A stretch of DNA of 53,335 bases from CAYMBP01 sp964388745 (GTDB taxonomy: Bacteria; Babelota; Babeliae; Babelales; RVW-14), in assembly GCA_964388745.1 (NCBI GenBank), contig CAYMBP010000007.1, positions 1 through 53,335 of the forward strand. Reading direction: 5' to 3'. Shown piece after piece: positions 17,693 through 25,925 of the stretch. The first letter of the stretch is position 1. Each line of letters opens with the position of its first letter. The notes below the pieces were generated by a model. It searched no databases. It saw only the letters and a list, made by a program, of their open reading frames with translations, and was not told the DNA's origin. A program made the translations under genes and the position numbers.

Positions 17693-18075
17693 AGCAGACT
17701 CCTTAATGAATAATAACATTCTATAATTTACAACTATTTTCTTATATAATTTGATGAAGCAACCCTCCTGTAAAATATCTTATACTTATGTGTTAAGCGA
17801 TACGCATGTTTTCTCTAAATTCGCTCCAGCATATCATATTCGAAAAATCAAACAAGGGGTCACTATAAAAAACACGTGCTCTATTTTTCAAATAACAAGA
17901 ATGCTTAACAAGCTTTTATCAAAATCTCAATTTATTCTTACAAAAGTAACAAAATAAACTATTGCATAATAAGTCTCATGTCTTCTCACTCCTTGACTTC
18001 ATCTGGTCCTGTGGTAAGGTATCTGCGTGGTCTTAATACACCCATGTCTAGTGAGTTAAAAAGGAGAAATTAACC
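17693..18075. other. Divergent intergenic region upstream of sugar operon
   Basis: 383 bp between the minus-strand gene starting at 17692 and the RfbF-like gene at 18076. The right end carries a candidate promoter (17993-18020) and the ribosome binding site AAGGAG at 18061-18066. A 68-codon open frame at 17751-17957 has no ribosome binding site or recognisable sequence, and I do not count it as a gene. Confidence 0.6.
17993..18020 (+). promoter_or_regulatory. Candidate promoter of the sugar-nucleotide operon
   Basis: TTGACT (17993-17998) and TAAGGT (18015-18020) are separated by 16 bp and lie about 55 bases before the ATG of the first operon gene. The -35 is strong and the -10 only fair, so this is a reasonable sigma-70-type guess rather than a firm call. 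Confidence 0.4.
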
Positions 18076-18945
18076 ATGAGTAGACAAGATATTCCTGTTG
18101 TCATTCTTGCTGGAGGCCTTGGTACTCGTCTTCGCGAAGAAACAGAGTTTCGTCCAAAACCAATGGTGCCAATTGGTGGCAAACCAATTCTTTGGCACAT
18201 CATGAAACATTATTCTTACTATGGTTTTTATCGCTTCATTATTTGCCTTGGCTACAAAGGAGAAATGATCAAGCGCTACTTTTTAAACTATCGCCTTGAT
18301 GATGCAGACTTTACTGTTAACACAAGAACAGGATCAATTACCGAACACCACATCAATGATGAAGAGTGGGAAATTACGCTTGTTGATACAGGACAATCCT
18401 GTATGACCGGCGGTCGTGTTGCCCGCATTGGTCATCACATCAATACTCCTCAATTTATGCTCACTTATGGTGATGGTGTAAGCAATGTTAATATTACAAA
18501 CCTTCTTCAACATCATGAAAAGCAACAACGCCTTGTTACCGTAACCGGGGTTACGCTTCCTTCTCGCTTTGGGCACTTTCAAGTTACTGATGGCAATGTT
18601 ACTGAATTTATAGAAAAACGAACTGTTGAAGATGAATGGATCAATGGTGGTTTTTTTGTATGTGAACGCCCTTTTCTTGATTATTTAAGTGAAAACGATG
18701 AATGCGTTCTTGAACAACAACCACTGCGCACGATAGCAGCACAAGGACAACTTGCACTTTATCAACACCGCGGCTTTTGGCAATGCATGGACAGTCAGCG
18801 AGAACGCCTCTTGCTTGAACAACTCTGGAACGAGGGTGCTCCATGGAAAGTGTGGCAAGATAAATCATTTACACCTGCACAAAAAGATACAAGTTCTTCT
18901 TTGGCTGATCCAAATACTCAAACCGTTCAATCAACAACTGTATAA
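18076..18945 (+). CDS. rfbF: Glucose-1-phosphate cytidylyltransferase (RfbF-like)
   Basis: Makes CDP-glucose from CTP and glucose 1-phosphate, the entry step to CDP-deoxysugars. The nucleotidyltransferase signature A-G-G-L-G-T-R-L-R-E-E-T followed by R-P-K-P-M is at ~12-30. The family-typical K-P-I-L-W-H-I-M-K-H-Y, T-Y-G-D-G-V (metal/nucleotide site, ~133-138) and N-G-G-F-F-V motifs are all present. Length 289 aa is slightly above the usual ~257; the extra C-terminal Ser/Thr-rich residues (~265-289) look like an unstructured tail. AAGGAG lies 9 bases before ATG. First gene of a seven-gene operon; the next gene, 12 bp on, is the matching dehydratase, which strengthens the CDP-glucose specificity. 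Confidence 0.9.
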   Translation: MSRQDIPVVILAGGLGTRLREETEFRPKPMVPIGGKPILWHIMKHYSYYGFYRFIICLGYKGEMIKRYFLNYRLDDADFTVNTRTGSITEHHINDEEWEITLVDTGQSCMTGGRVARIGHHINTPQFMLTYGDGVSNVNITNLLQHHEKQQRLVTVTGVTLPSRFGHFQVTDGNVTEFIEKRTVEDEWINGGFFVCERPFLDYLSENDECVLEQQPLRTIAAQGQLALYQHRGFWQCMDSQRERLLLEQLWNEGAPWKVWQDKSFTPAQKDTSSSLADPNTQTVQSTTV

Positions 18946-18957
18946 GGATGAAAAATA

Positions 18958-19980
18958 ATGACTACATGGTACAAAAAACCTGTATTAGTTACAGGCGCTA
19001 CAGGCCTTCTTGGACCATGGCTTGTTCGTAAATTAATAGAAAAAAAAGCAGATGTTATTGCCTTGGTACGAGATCATGTAGCTGGATCACTTTTTTACTC
19101 TGATGATATCCTATCTCGCGTTACGCAAATACAGGGAGATCTTCTTGATTTCCATCTACTTATGCGCATTTTAAATGAATATGAAATTGATACAGTTTTT
19201 CATCTTGGAGCACAAGCAATTGTAGGCATTGCTAATCGCTCACCTCTTTCAACCTTCCGATCAAATATTGAAGGCACTTGGAACCTACTTGAAGCATGTC
19301 GATTAAGCCCTTGGGTAAAAAAAATTATTGCAGCATCAAGTGATAAAGCCTACGGAGAGCAGGAAAGGCTGCCTTACACAGAAGAAATGCCTCTTCAAGG
19401 AAAATTCCCCTACGATGTCTCTAAAAGTTGCTCAGATCTCATTGCACAATCATATTTTCACACTTATAAGCTCCCTATTTGTGTAACTCGATGCGGAAAT
19501 TTTTTTGGACCAGGAGATTTACATTTTAATCGTATTATCCCAGGTACAATTCGCTCTCTACTTGATGATGAACAACCAACCATTAGAACTAACGGCCTTT
19601 TAATTAGAGACTATATCTATGTCAAAGATGTTGCCTCAGCTTACCTTACCCTAGCCGAACAAATGGACAACCCAACTCTTCATGGTGAAAGCTTTAATTT
19701 TAGCACAGATCATCCATTTAATGTCAAAGAGATTGTCTCACTTATTCTTGAAGTAATGAATAAAAAAGACCTTACTCCTATCATTCAAAATCAAGCAACA
19801 TGTGAGATTCATGCCCAACATCTTAGCTCAGATAAAGCCCGCAAACTTCTTAACTGGAAACCAGAATATGGAGTTCAACGAGGGCTAGAAGAGACTGTCT
19901 CCTGGTATAAACAATATCTTACAAAGAAAAAAGAAGTATCAAAAATTACATACAATTCAATAGAGGAGGTAACAATATGA
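18958..19980 (+). CDS. rfbG: CDP-glucose 4,6-dehydratase-like SDR enzyme
   Basis: Extended short-chain dehydrogenase: NAD-binding G-A-T-G-L-L-G at ~13-19, catalytic S-S-D-K-A-Y-G near 122-128 and Y-D-V-S-K at ~151-155. The S-S-D-K line and the T-R-C-G-N-F-F-G-P-G-D-L-H-F-N-R-I-I-P-G segment are typical of the CDP-glucose 4,6-dehydratase branch, giving CDP-4-keto-6-deoxyglucose. Length 340 aa is normal. AAGGATG is the ribosome binding site; the stop overlaps the next ATG by 4 bp. A GDP- or dTDP-sugar dehydratase is the alternative reading, but the preceding cytidylyltransferase favours CDP-glucose. Cytoplasmic. Confidence 0.85.
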   Translation: MTTWYKKPVLVTGATGLLGPWLVRKLIEKKADVIALVRDHVAGSLFYSDDILSRVTQIQGDLLDFHLLMRILNEYEIDTVFHLGAQAIVGIANRSPLSTFRSNIEGTWNLLEACRLSPWVKKIIAASSDKAYGEQERLPYTEEMPLQGKFPYDVSKSCSDLIAQSYFHTYKLPICVTRCGNFFGPGDLHFNRIIPGTIRSLLDDEQPTIRTNGLLIRDYIYVKDVASAYLTLAEQMDNPTLHGESFNFSTDHPFNVKEIVSLILEVMNKKDLTPIIQNQATCEIHAQHLSSDKARKLLNWKPEYGVQRGLEETVSWYKQYLTKKKEVSKITYNSIEEVTI

Positions 19981-21002
19981 GCAAGCTCATTTCAATAGTT
20001 GTTGCCTGCTACAATGAAGAAAGCAATCTTAAAGAACTGCATAGACGCGTTACTAGTGTCATGACAGCATTACCAGACTATGATTACGAGCTTATTTTTG
20101 TTGACAACGCAAGCAGAGATAACTCTCAAAAAATTTTTGAAGAACTGGTTAATGATGATACTCACGTACATGTTATTACCATGTCTCGCAATTTTGGCAC
20201 CAATCAATCAAGTCTTTTAGCTGGCTTTCGCTATGCCCATGGCGACTGTGCAATTTCAATTGATGGAGACTTACAAGATGATCCAGAACTTATTTTGCAA
20301 TTTATTGCAAAATGGGAAGCGGGAAATGAAGTTGTATATGCTGTACGAACTAAACGGGAAGGAAGTCTTTTAAGGCGCTTTTTTTACAAATGTTTTTACC
20401 GTATTTTTAGGTGGCTCTCATACCTTGATATTCCGCTTGATGCTGGCGATACATGTCTTATTGACCGCATAATTATTGATATTATAACGCAGCTTCCAGA
20501 AAAAGATTTATACCTGCGCTGCCTACGAACTTGGGCAGGATTTAGACAGACAGGTATTGAACATGTACGTAAAGATCGCGCTGGTGGAGTTTCAAGCCTT
20601 AGCTTTTTTGATAATTTTGCCTGGGTCAAGCGAGCTGTGGTTAATTTTTCTTATCGTCCACTTGAGTTTATTTCTCATATCGCTGTAGGAGCGGTTCTTG
20701 TTTGTATAATAGCAGCAGGAACCTATCTTTATTGGCACTACCGCTACGGTGCCCCGCAAGGTTTTTCAACCCTTCTTATGATAATGCTCTTTATTGGCAC
20801 TGTTCAACTTCTTGCACTTGGCGTTATGAGTGAATACCTAATTCGTATCTTTCACGAAGTTAAGGGGAGACCTCCGTACATTATTAAGTCGGTTATGACA
20901 CGTAAAAAAATAAAAAAAACAGTAGGAGTGCGAAAAGATGAAGCAGTATCTCGTAACCGGCGCAGCCGGGTTCATGGGATCACACCTGATCCGAAAGCTT
21001 AA
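19977..21002 (+). CDS. Family 2 glycosyltransferase with two C-terminal membrane segments
   Basis: GT-A fold glycosyltransferase of the DPM1/ArnC/GtrB type: V-V-A-C-Y-N-E-E-S-N at ~8-17, V-D-N-A-S-R-D at ~41-47, D-G-D-L-Q-D-D-P at ~95-102 (metal/nucleotide-binding acidic motif). Two hydrophobic helices at ~235-258 and ~268-292 should anchor it in the inner membrane. Such enzymes usually transfer a sugar to polyprenyl phosphate, providing a donor for membrane glycosyltransferases; several GT-C-like proteins occur later in this window. An excellent GAGGAGGT site precedes ATG. Overlaps the upstream gene by 4 bp and the downstream gene by 65 bp. The C-terminal ~30 residues are basic. Confidence 0.9.
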   Translation: MSKLISIVVACYNEESNLKELHRRVTSVMTALPDYDYELIFVDNASRDNSQKIFEELVNDDTHVHVITMSRNFGTNQSSLLAGFRYAHGDCAISIDGDLQDDPELILQFIAKWEAGNEVVYAVRTKREGSLLRRFFYKCFYRIFRWLSYLDIPLDAGDTCLIDRIIIDIITQLPEKDLYLRCLRTWAGFRQTGIEHVRKDRAGGVSSLSFFDNFAWVKRAVVNFSYRPLEFISHIAVGAVLVCIIAAGTYLYWHYRYGAPQGFSTLLMIMLFIGTVQLLALGVMSEYLIRIFHEVKGRPPYIIKSVMTRKKIKKTVGVRKDEAVSRNRRSRVHGITPDPKA

Positions 21003-21927
21003 AAATAAAGCAGGAACAATTCACGCACTTGTTCGTCCCCAAGAAGAGCTCTGGCGTATCAATGATATTGCACAATCTATTACTCTTCATGAAGTTGACC
21101 TTACCAATCACCTTGCTGTTTCAGAACTCATCAAACAAATAAACCCAGATATTATTTATCATTGTGCATCATATGGAGGCATGCCCTTTGAGCTTCAAAC
21201 AGAAAAGGTATATGAAGTTAATTTTTTCAGCTCTATGCATCTTTTCAATGAATGCAAAAAACAAGGATTTAAAGCTTTTATTGCAACAGGAAGCTCATCT
21301 GAATATGGAAGAAAAGAACTTCCGCTTCATGAAAAAATGCTTCTTGAGCCTGTTAGTGATTACGCTGTTGCCAAAGCCGCAGCAACACAATTTTTTGTTA
21401 AAGAAGCCTTATTCAATAAATTACCAGTCTATGTTGTTCGCCCTTTTTCAGTATACGGTGATGCGGAACTTTCAACTCGCTTAATCCCAACTATTCTCAA
21501 AGGGGCTATTCACAAGACCCCAATTATGCTCTCTCACCCTCACTATGTTCGTGACTACATTTATATTTCAGATATGATTGAGTCTCTCATTGCTGTTGAA
21601 GAAACGCTCCCACAAAATAATTTCATCTTTAATGCCGGGACAGGAACTCAATCAACAATTCAAGATGTGGTTAAGACTGTTAGCACGATTACCGGATACC
21701 CTCTTGAAGTTGTATGGGGCACACAAAAACCTCGTGAATGGGAGCCTAAAAAATGGATAGCTGATATTGAAGAGGCATCAACAATACTTCGCTGGAAGCC
21801 TAAGCATACACTCCGTCAGGGTCTTGAAAAATCATTAACCTGGTTTGAAAAATTTTATAATCACGCAAACACTCAAAAGGGAGCACATGAATCCGACTCC
21901 GCACATACCTCTACGACAACGACCTGA
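20938..21927 (+). CDS. NAD(P)-dependent SDR epimerase/reductase for nucleotide sugar
   Basis: Extended SDR enzyme: G-A-A-G-F-M-G at ~8-14, S-S-S-E-Y-G near 120-125 and Y-A-V-A-K at ~142-146 (catalytic Tyr and Lys). Sequence character is like the CDP-sugar 4-reductases/epimerases (RfbJ/abequose synthase-like), which would fit downstream of a CDP-4-keto-6-deoxysugar, but substrate cannot be assigned from motifs. AGGAG lies nine bases before ATG, within the end of the GT2 gene (65-bp overlap), and its own 3' end overlaps the transketolase subunit by 41 bp. The final residues are His/Thr-rich. Confidence 0.85.
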   Translation: MKQYLVTGAAGFMGSHLIRKLKNKAGTIHALVRPQEELWRINDIAQSITLHEVDLTNHLAVSELIKQINPDIIYHCASYGGMPFELQTEKVYEVNFFSSMHLFNECKKQGFKAFIATGSSSEYGRKELPLHEKMLLEPVSDYAVAKAAATQFFVKEALFNKLPVYVVRPFSVYGDAELSTRLIPTILKGAIHKTPIMLSHPHYVRDYIYISDMIESLIAVEETLPQNNFIFNAGTGTQSTIQDVVKTVSTITGYPLEVVWGTQKPREWEPKKWIADIEEASTILRWKPKHTLRQGLEKSLTWFEKFYNHANTQKGAHESDSAHTSTTTT

Positions 21928-22729
21928 TGTTGTGCAGCTTGAGCTTCTTGCTATGAACATCAGACACAACATCATGAAAATAGTCACAAAAGCAAAAAGT
22001 TCTCACATGGGGTGCAGCTTTTCCTTAACTGATATTCTCACCGTGCTCTACCACTATGAAGTCTCCATTGACCTTATCAAAAAAAAAGATCCTAACCGCG
22101 ATATGGTTATTTTAAGTAAAGGCCATGCCGCAAGTGCTCTTTATGCAACACTTGCATCTGCAGAAATCATCAAAAAAGAATTGCTCTATGATTATTACAC
22201 AAATGGCTCACTCCTTTGCGGGCATCCAATGCGGGGCCTTCCAGGTGTTGAATCAAGCACAGGATCGCTCGGCCATGGGCTACCGCTGGCAGTCGGTGTC
22301 GCTTACGCTGCTCAGATTGATAAAAGCCCTCGTCGATGCTATGTTGTCGTTGGTGACGGCGAGTGCCAAGAGGGCTCAATCTGGGAAGCTGCATTTACCG
22401 CAGCTCGCTACAAACTTAATAGTCTTACTCTTATTGTTGACTATAATAATTTACAAGGGCTTGATATAACTCAAGATGTAATGCCCGGTGAACTCGATGA
22501 TAAATTTCGCTCATTCGGCTGGAATACCACAACTATTAATGGGCATGACATGACAGAACTCATGGATGCTCTTGATGCTGCACGAGCGAGCAAGCTACCT
22601 TCAGCCATTATAGCTCGCACCTGCAAAGGGCAAGGTGTATCATTTATTGAAAGCAAAATTGCATGGCACTATAAATCATTTTCGCCTGAAGAATTTAATC
22701 AGGCCGAAAAGGAGTTATTGGGAACATGA
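21887..22729 (+). CDS. Transketolase-like N-terminal subunit (TPP-binding)
   Basis: Equivalent to the first third to half of a full transketolase. ATG at 21887 has AAGGGAG upstream, so I prefer it to an earlier in-frame ATG at 21845. Key features: G-H-A-A-S-A-L-Y, G-S-L-G-H-G-L-P, and the thiamine diphosphate motif G-D-G-E (~151-154) followed by N-N-L-Q ~28 residues later. Length 280 aa matches split transketolases. The partner subunit follows with a 4-bp ATGA overlap. Being inside a CDP-sugar operon suggests a role in sugar-nucleotide modification (two-carbon transfer) rather than only the pentose phosphate pathway; this is inference. Confidence 0.9.
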   Translation: MNPTPHIPLRQRPDVVQLELLAMNIRHNIMKIVTKAKSSHMGCSFSLTDILTVLYHYEVSIDLIKKKDPNRDMVILSKGHAASALYATLASAEIIKKELLYDYYTNGSLLCGHPMRGLPGVESSTGSLGHGLPLAVGVAYAAQIDKSPRRCYVVVGDGECQEGSIWEAAFTAARYKLNSLTLIVDYNNLQGLDITQDVMPGELDDKFRSFGWNTTTINGHDMTELMDALDAARASKLPSAIIARTCKGQGVSFIESKIAWHYKSFSPEEFNQAEKELLGT

Positions 22730-23682
22730 GAAAAGAGTTTATACGATTCCTCGTTCATCAAGCAGAAATAGACCCAACCTGTTATCTTCTTGTTGGTGAT
22801 GTTGGTTTTTCTGTTATTGAACCCTTTGCAGAAAAGTTTCCAGATCGGTACATTAATGCCGGAATTGCTGAACAAAATATGGTCGGTATGGCAGCTGGCC
22901 TTGCTATGGCAGGCAAGCGAGTATACGTCTATTCAATTGTCCCCTTTGCCTGCATGAGACCATTTGAACAAATTAGAGATGATATTTGTTATCAACAACT
23001 TCCTGTCACGATTGTTGGCAATGGTGGCGGCTACAGCTATGGTCAAGCTGGCGTAACGCATCATGCTATTGAAGATGTCGCAATCATGCGCGCACTTCCC
23101 GAAATGCTCGTTGTTGCTCCAGGATCGGTGTATGAAGTTGAGCAGCTCATGCCTCAAATTCATAGTTGCACACAACCAATGTACCTTCGATTTGGCGCAT
23201 GTGAAAACAAAATTAATTATGCCAACTCCCCAGTATTTCTTGGTAAAGCAATTGAGCTCATTCCGCACGACCGCAACTTTTTAATTGCCTCGGGCAATAG
23301 CCTTGATTACGCCTGGGATGCCTGTATGAAGCTCAATGAAATGGGCCTTTCAATTGGCCTAGTCAGCATGCCAACCATCAAACCACTTGATGTCCATTTT
23401 TTCATGTCGAAAAAAGACTTATCGTTTGTGGCAACCGTTGAAGAACATTCAGTTATTGGTGGCCTTGGTGAAGCTGTTGCACGATGCCTACTTGAATCAG
23501 TTCCACAACGCGTTCAATTCAAAACATTTGGAATTAATGATTTTTATAATCATGAAGTTGGCGCTCGAGCCTATCTCAATAAAAAATCAGGTCTAACCGC
23601 AGATAATATTGTTCAACAACTTCAGCCACTTCTTGGAAGCAGTCAATTAACCGCTCCAACCTTTGGAGTTGCAAACCAGTGA
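22726..23682 (+). CDS. Transketolase-like C-terminal subunit
   Basis: Pyrimidine-binding and C-terminal domains of transketolase as a separate 318-aa chain. N-A-G-I-A-E-Q-N-M (~43-51) carries the Glu that activates thiamine diphosphate; G-G-G-Y-S-Y-G-Q-A-G-V-T-H-H (~103-116) and a C-terminal domain with T-V-E-E-H-S-V-I-G-G-L-G follow, as in the DXS/transketolase C-terminal family. AAAAGGAG precedes ATG. Translationally coupled to the N-terminal subunit by ATGA overlap, so an alpha2beta2 enzyme is expected. The next gene starts only 7 bp after the stop. Confidence 0.9.
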   Translation: MRKEFIRFLVHQAEIDPTCYLLVGDVGFSVIEPFAEKFPDRYINAGIAEQNMVGMAAGLAMAGKRVYVYSIVPFACMRPFEQIRDDICYQQLPVTIVGNGGGYSYGQAGVTHHAIEDVAIMRALPEMLVVAPGSVYEVEQLMPQIHSCTQPMYLRFGACENKINYANSPVFLGKAIELIPHDRNFLIASGNSLDYAWDACMKLNEMGLSIGLVSMPTIKPLDVHFFMSKKDLSFVATVEEHSVIGGLGEAVARCLLESVPQRVQFKTFGINDFYNHEVGARAYLNKKSGLTADNIVQQLQPLLGSSQLTAPTFGVANQ

Positions 23683-23689
23683 GTCATCA

Positions 23690-24637
23690 ATGGAACAAAA
23701 TACACCCAAAAAAATATTAGTCACCGGCGGCGCTGGATTTTTAGGAAGTCACTTGTGCGCACGCCTTTTAGAAATGGGGCATGAAGTTGTTGCCCTTGAT
23801 AATCTTTACACAGGCAAAAAAAGCAATATCGCATTTCTACTCGGTCACCCACGCTTTTCATTTCTTATGCATGACATCACAAAACCGGTTGATTTACCCG
23901 TTGAATGGATTTTCAATTTAGCCTGTCCCGCCTCTCCGCCACACTATCAAAAAGATCCAATCTACACTACCAAGATTAGTGTGCTTGGCGCACTCAACAT
24001 GCTTGAACTTGCACGAACAAACCACGCTCGTATTTTACAAGCATCAACTAGTGAGGTGTATGGCGACCCAGAGCAGCACCCTCAAACTGAGAGCTACAAG
24101 GGATGCGTTAATCCAATTGGTATTCGTTCCTGTTATGATGAAGGCAAGCGCTGTGCAGAGTCACTCTTTTTTGATTATCATCGGCAGTATCAGCTTGATA
24201 TCAAGGTCGTTCGTATTTTTAATACCTACGGCCCACACATGGACCCTAACGACGGACGAGTTGTCAGCAATTTTATTATGTCTGCTCTCAGGCAAGAACC
24301 ACTTTCCATGTACGGTGACGGTACACAAACACGCTCATTTTGCTATGTAGATGATTTAGTCAGTGGCATGATTAATATGATGTATACTGAAACCGGTATT
24401 ACGGGTCCCGTTAACTTAGGAAATGATGCAGAATTTAGTCTACTACAACTTGCACAAACCATTGGCTCTTTGCTTGAAAAAGATGTCGCTATTAGCTTTC
24501 AACCTCTCCCGAGTGATGACCCACAGCGAAGAAAGCCAGATATTTCTTATGCCAAGCAGTTGCTAAATTGGATTCCACAAGTCTCACTTGCCGATGGTCT
24601 TGCTAAAACTATTGAATATTTTAGTCGCATTGTATAA
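23690..24637 (+). CDS. UDP-glucuronate decarboxylase / UDP-xylose synthase-like SDR
   Basis: Extended SDR very close to the UXS family: G-G-A-G-F-L-G-S near the N-terminus, F-N-L-A-C-P-A-S-P-P-H-Y, S-T-S-E-V-Y-G-D-P-E, and the catalytic S-C-Y-D-E-G-K-R (Tyr and Lys in YxxxK), then R-I-F-N-T-Y-G-P-H-M and D-G-R-V-V-S-N-F. This combination is diagnostic for UDP-glucuronate decarboxylases, which produce UDP-xylose. Length 315 aa from the ATG at 23690; a TTG at 23663 is possible but overlaps the previous gene, and neither start has a strong ribosome binding site. Last clear member of the sugar operon. No UDP-glucose dehydrogenase is in the window, so its substrate must come from elsewhere. Confidence 0.9.
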   Translation: MEQNTPKKILVTGGAGFLGSHLCARLLEMGHEVVALDNLYTGKKSNIAFLLGHPRFSFLMHDITKPVDLPVEWIFNLACPASPPHYQKDPIYTTKISVLGALNMLELARTNHARILQASTSEVYGDPEQHPQTESYKGCVNPIGIRSCYDEGKRCAESLFFDYHRQYQLDIKVVRIFNTYGPHMDPNDGRVVSNFIMSALRQEPLSMYGDGTQTRSFCYVDDLVSGMINMMYTETGITGPVNLGNDAEFSLLQLAQTIGSLLEKDVAISFQPLPSDDPQRRKPDISYAKQLLNWIPQVSLADGLAKTIEYFSRIV

Positions 24638-24695
24638 TTTCACAATAATATATTGAGTATATGCAATAGAATTACAAACTTGAAAGAGGAGAGAA

Positions 24696-25925
24696 ATGAA
24701 AAATAAAAAGTATTACCTTATTCTTATACTCAATACGGTTACTATTCTTAGTTCTTTAAGGCTACTGCATGCAAATGAACCTATCGTTGCTAAGCTTGAA
24801 ACATTAAGAGCCAAACTTGAAGAACTCAAGCAATCACTTATAAAATTAAAAAGTAGCCTCACCAGACTTAATGATGAACTCACTAAGGTTGATAAACTTA
24901 TTGCCGAAATGGGAATAGAGGATATTGCAACGGCATCGGCAACAGAAATATCAGAAGCTCTTAGTAACCTTGATAATGAAAAGCAAGCTGAGCTAGCCAA
25001 ACGAAGTACAGCAGAAAAACTGGATGAAGATGGAACAAAAGAAATAAAATCTACACCATCAACGCTATATTCTGTATTAATAGAATTGATTAATCAAAAA
25101 AATCAGTCTCTGCAAACAATACAAGAAAGAAAAGAATTTTTCTTTTCATTTTTAAAAAAATTAAATGTAAAACATCAAAATATATTGTTTGTAAATCATG
25201 AAAAAACAATAACCCGCCCCAAAGGAACCAAATCAATTTTTTCAGGCTACACTTCTGATTTTACAGAACTTATAAAAAAATTTATAACCATCAACAGAAA
25301 AAATATACAAACAACTACAGTGTATGAAATGCTTAATTCCTTACCAGAGGATTATAAAAAATGCTTACTCAATATTCCTTCCTCCACATCTCCAAAAGAA
25401 GATCCTCAACTCTCCTATTCACAAATTCATGAAATTTTAAGACATTACTTATGTGCAAATGCTAGGAATTATCCAACAATTAATGAATTTCATGAACTCT
25501 TAAATAATCTTTCAGAAAAATATCAAAACCTTATAATCAAAAAGCAAGAGGATCTTCACTCAAATCCTTATGACTCTATACTATTAGACCTCTTGCTTTC
25601 CTATATATTAAAGCACAATATTGAAGCTCACAAATTACCACCTTTTCTCAATAACCTTAATGAAAAATATAAAAATGCTTTAATTGATAATTCTGTAATT
25701 TTCACCTTAATTGAAGAAATCATATTGAAAAATAATCATATTTCAATCTCATCCCTCTTAAATGAACTTCAGCTTACCTATAAAGAGACCTTAATTCTTA
25801 ATAAAAATGCAACTTTAGAAATATTACAAAAAAACAACATCTCTCATAAAATTATTGAAAACCTCGATGACAACTACCAAGAATTAAAAGAATATGCTCA
25901 AAACATGCAAAATCAACCCTCATGA
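24696..25925 (+). CDS. Secreted helical protein with repeated L-N-x-L-x-x-x-Y motif (409 aa)
   Basis: Signal peptide ~1-27 (K-N-K-K n-region, cleavage near L-H-A-N). A coiled coil at ~30-75 follows (heptads of Leu, Lys and Glu). The rest is helical with six loosely spaced copies of a motif like L-L-N-N-L-S-E-K-Y-Q-N-L-I, near residues 150, 211, 265, 315, 352 and 385. I do not recognise the family. AGAGGAG precedes ATG. The TGA overlaps the ATG of the following membrane-protein gene (4 bp), so the two are probably coupled despite no obvious functional link. The codon bias is more AT-rich than the sugar operon upstream. Confidence 0.8.
   Translation: MKNKKYYLILILNTVTILSSLRLLHANEPIVAKLETLRAKLEELKQSLIKLKSSLTRLNDELTKVDKLIAEMGIEDIATASATEISEALSNLDNEKQAELAKRSTAEKLDEDGTKEIKSTPSTLYSVLIELINQKNQSLQTIQERKEFFFSFLKKLNVKHQNILFVNHEKTITRPKGTKSIFSGYTSDFTELIKKFITINRKNIQTTTVYEMLNSLPEDYKKCLLNIPSSTSPKEDPQLSYSQIHEILRHYLCANARNYPTINEFHELLNNLSEKYQNLIIKKQEDLHSNPYDSILLDLLLSYILKHNIEAHKLPPFLNNLNEKYKNALIDNSVIFTLIEEIILKNNHISISSLLNELQLTYKETLILNKNATLEILQKNNISHKIIENLDDNYQELKEYAQNMQNQPS

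Noticed and set aside
17751..17957. 68-codon plus-strand open frame between the secreted unknown and the sugar operon
   Set aside because: No ribosome binding site, no signal or motif, and composition like the surrounding noncoding DNA.
21887..23682. Split transketolase as a broken single gene
   Set aside because: Both halves have their own ribosome binding sites and ATGA-coupled ends, and two-subunit transketolases are common, so this is not a frameshift.
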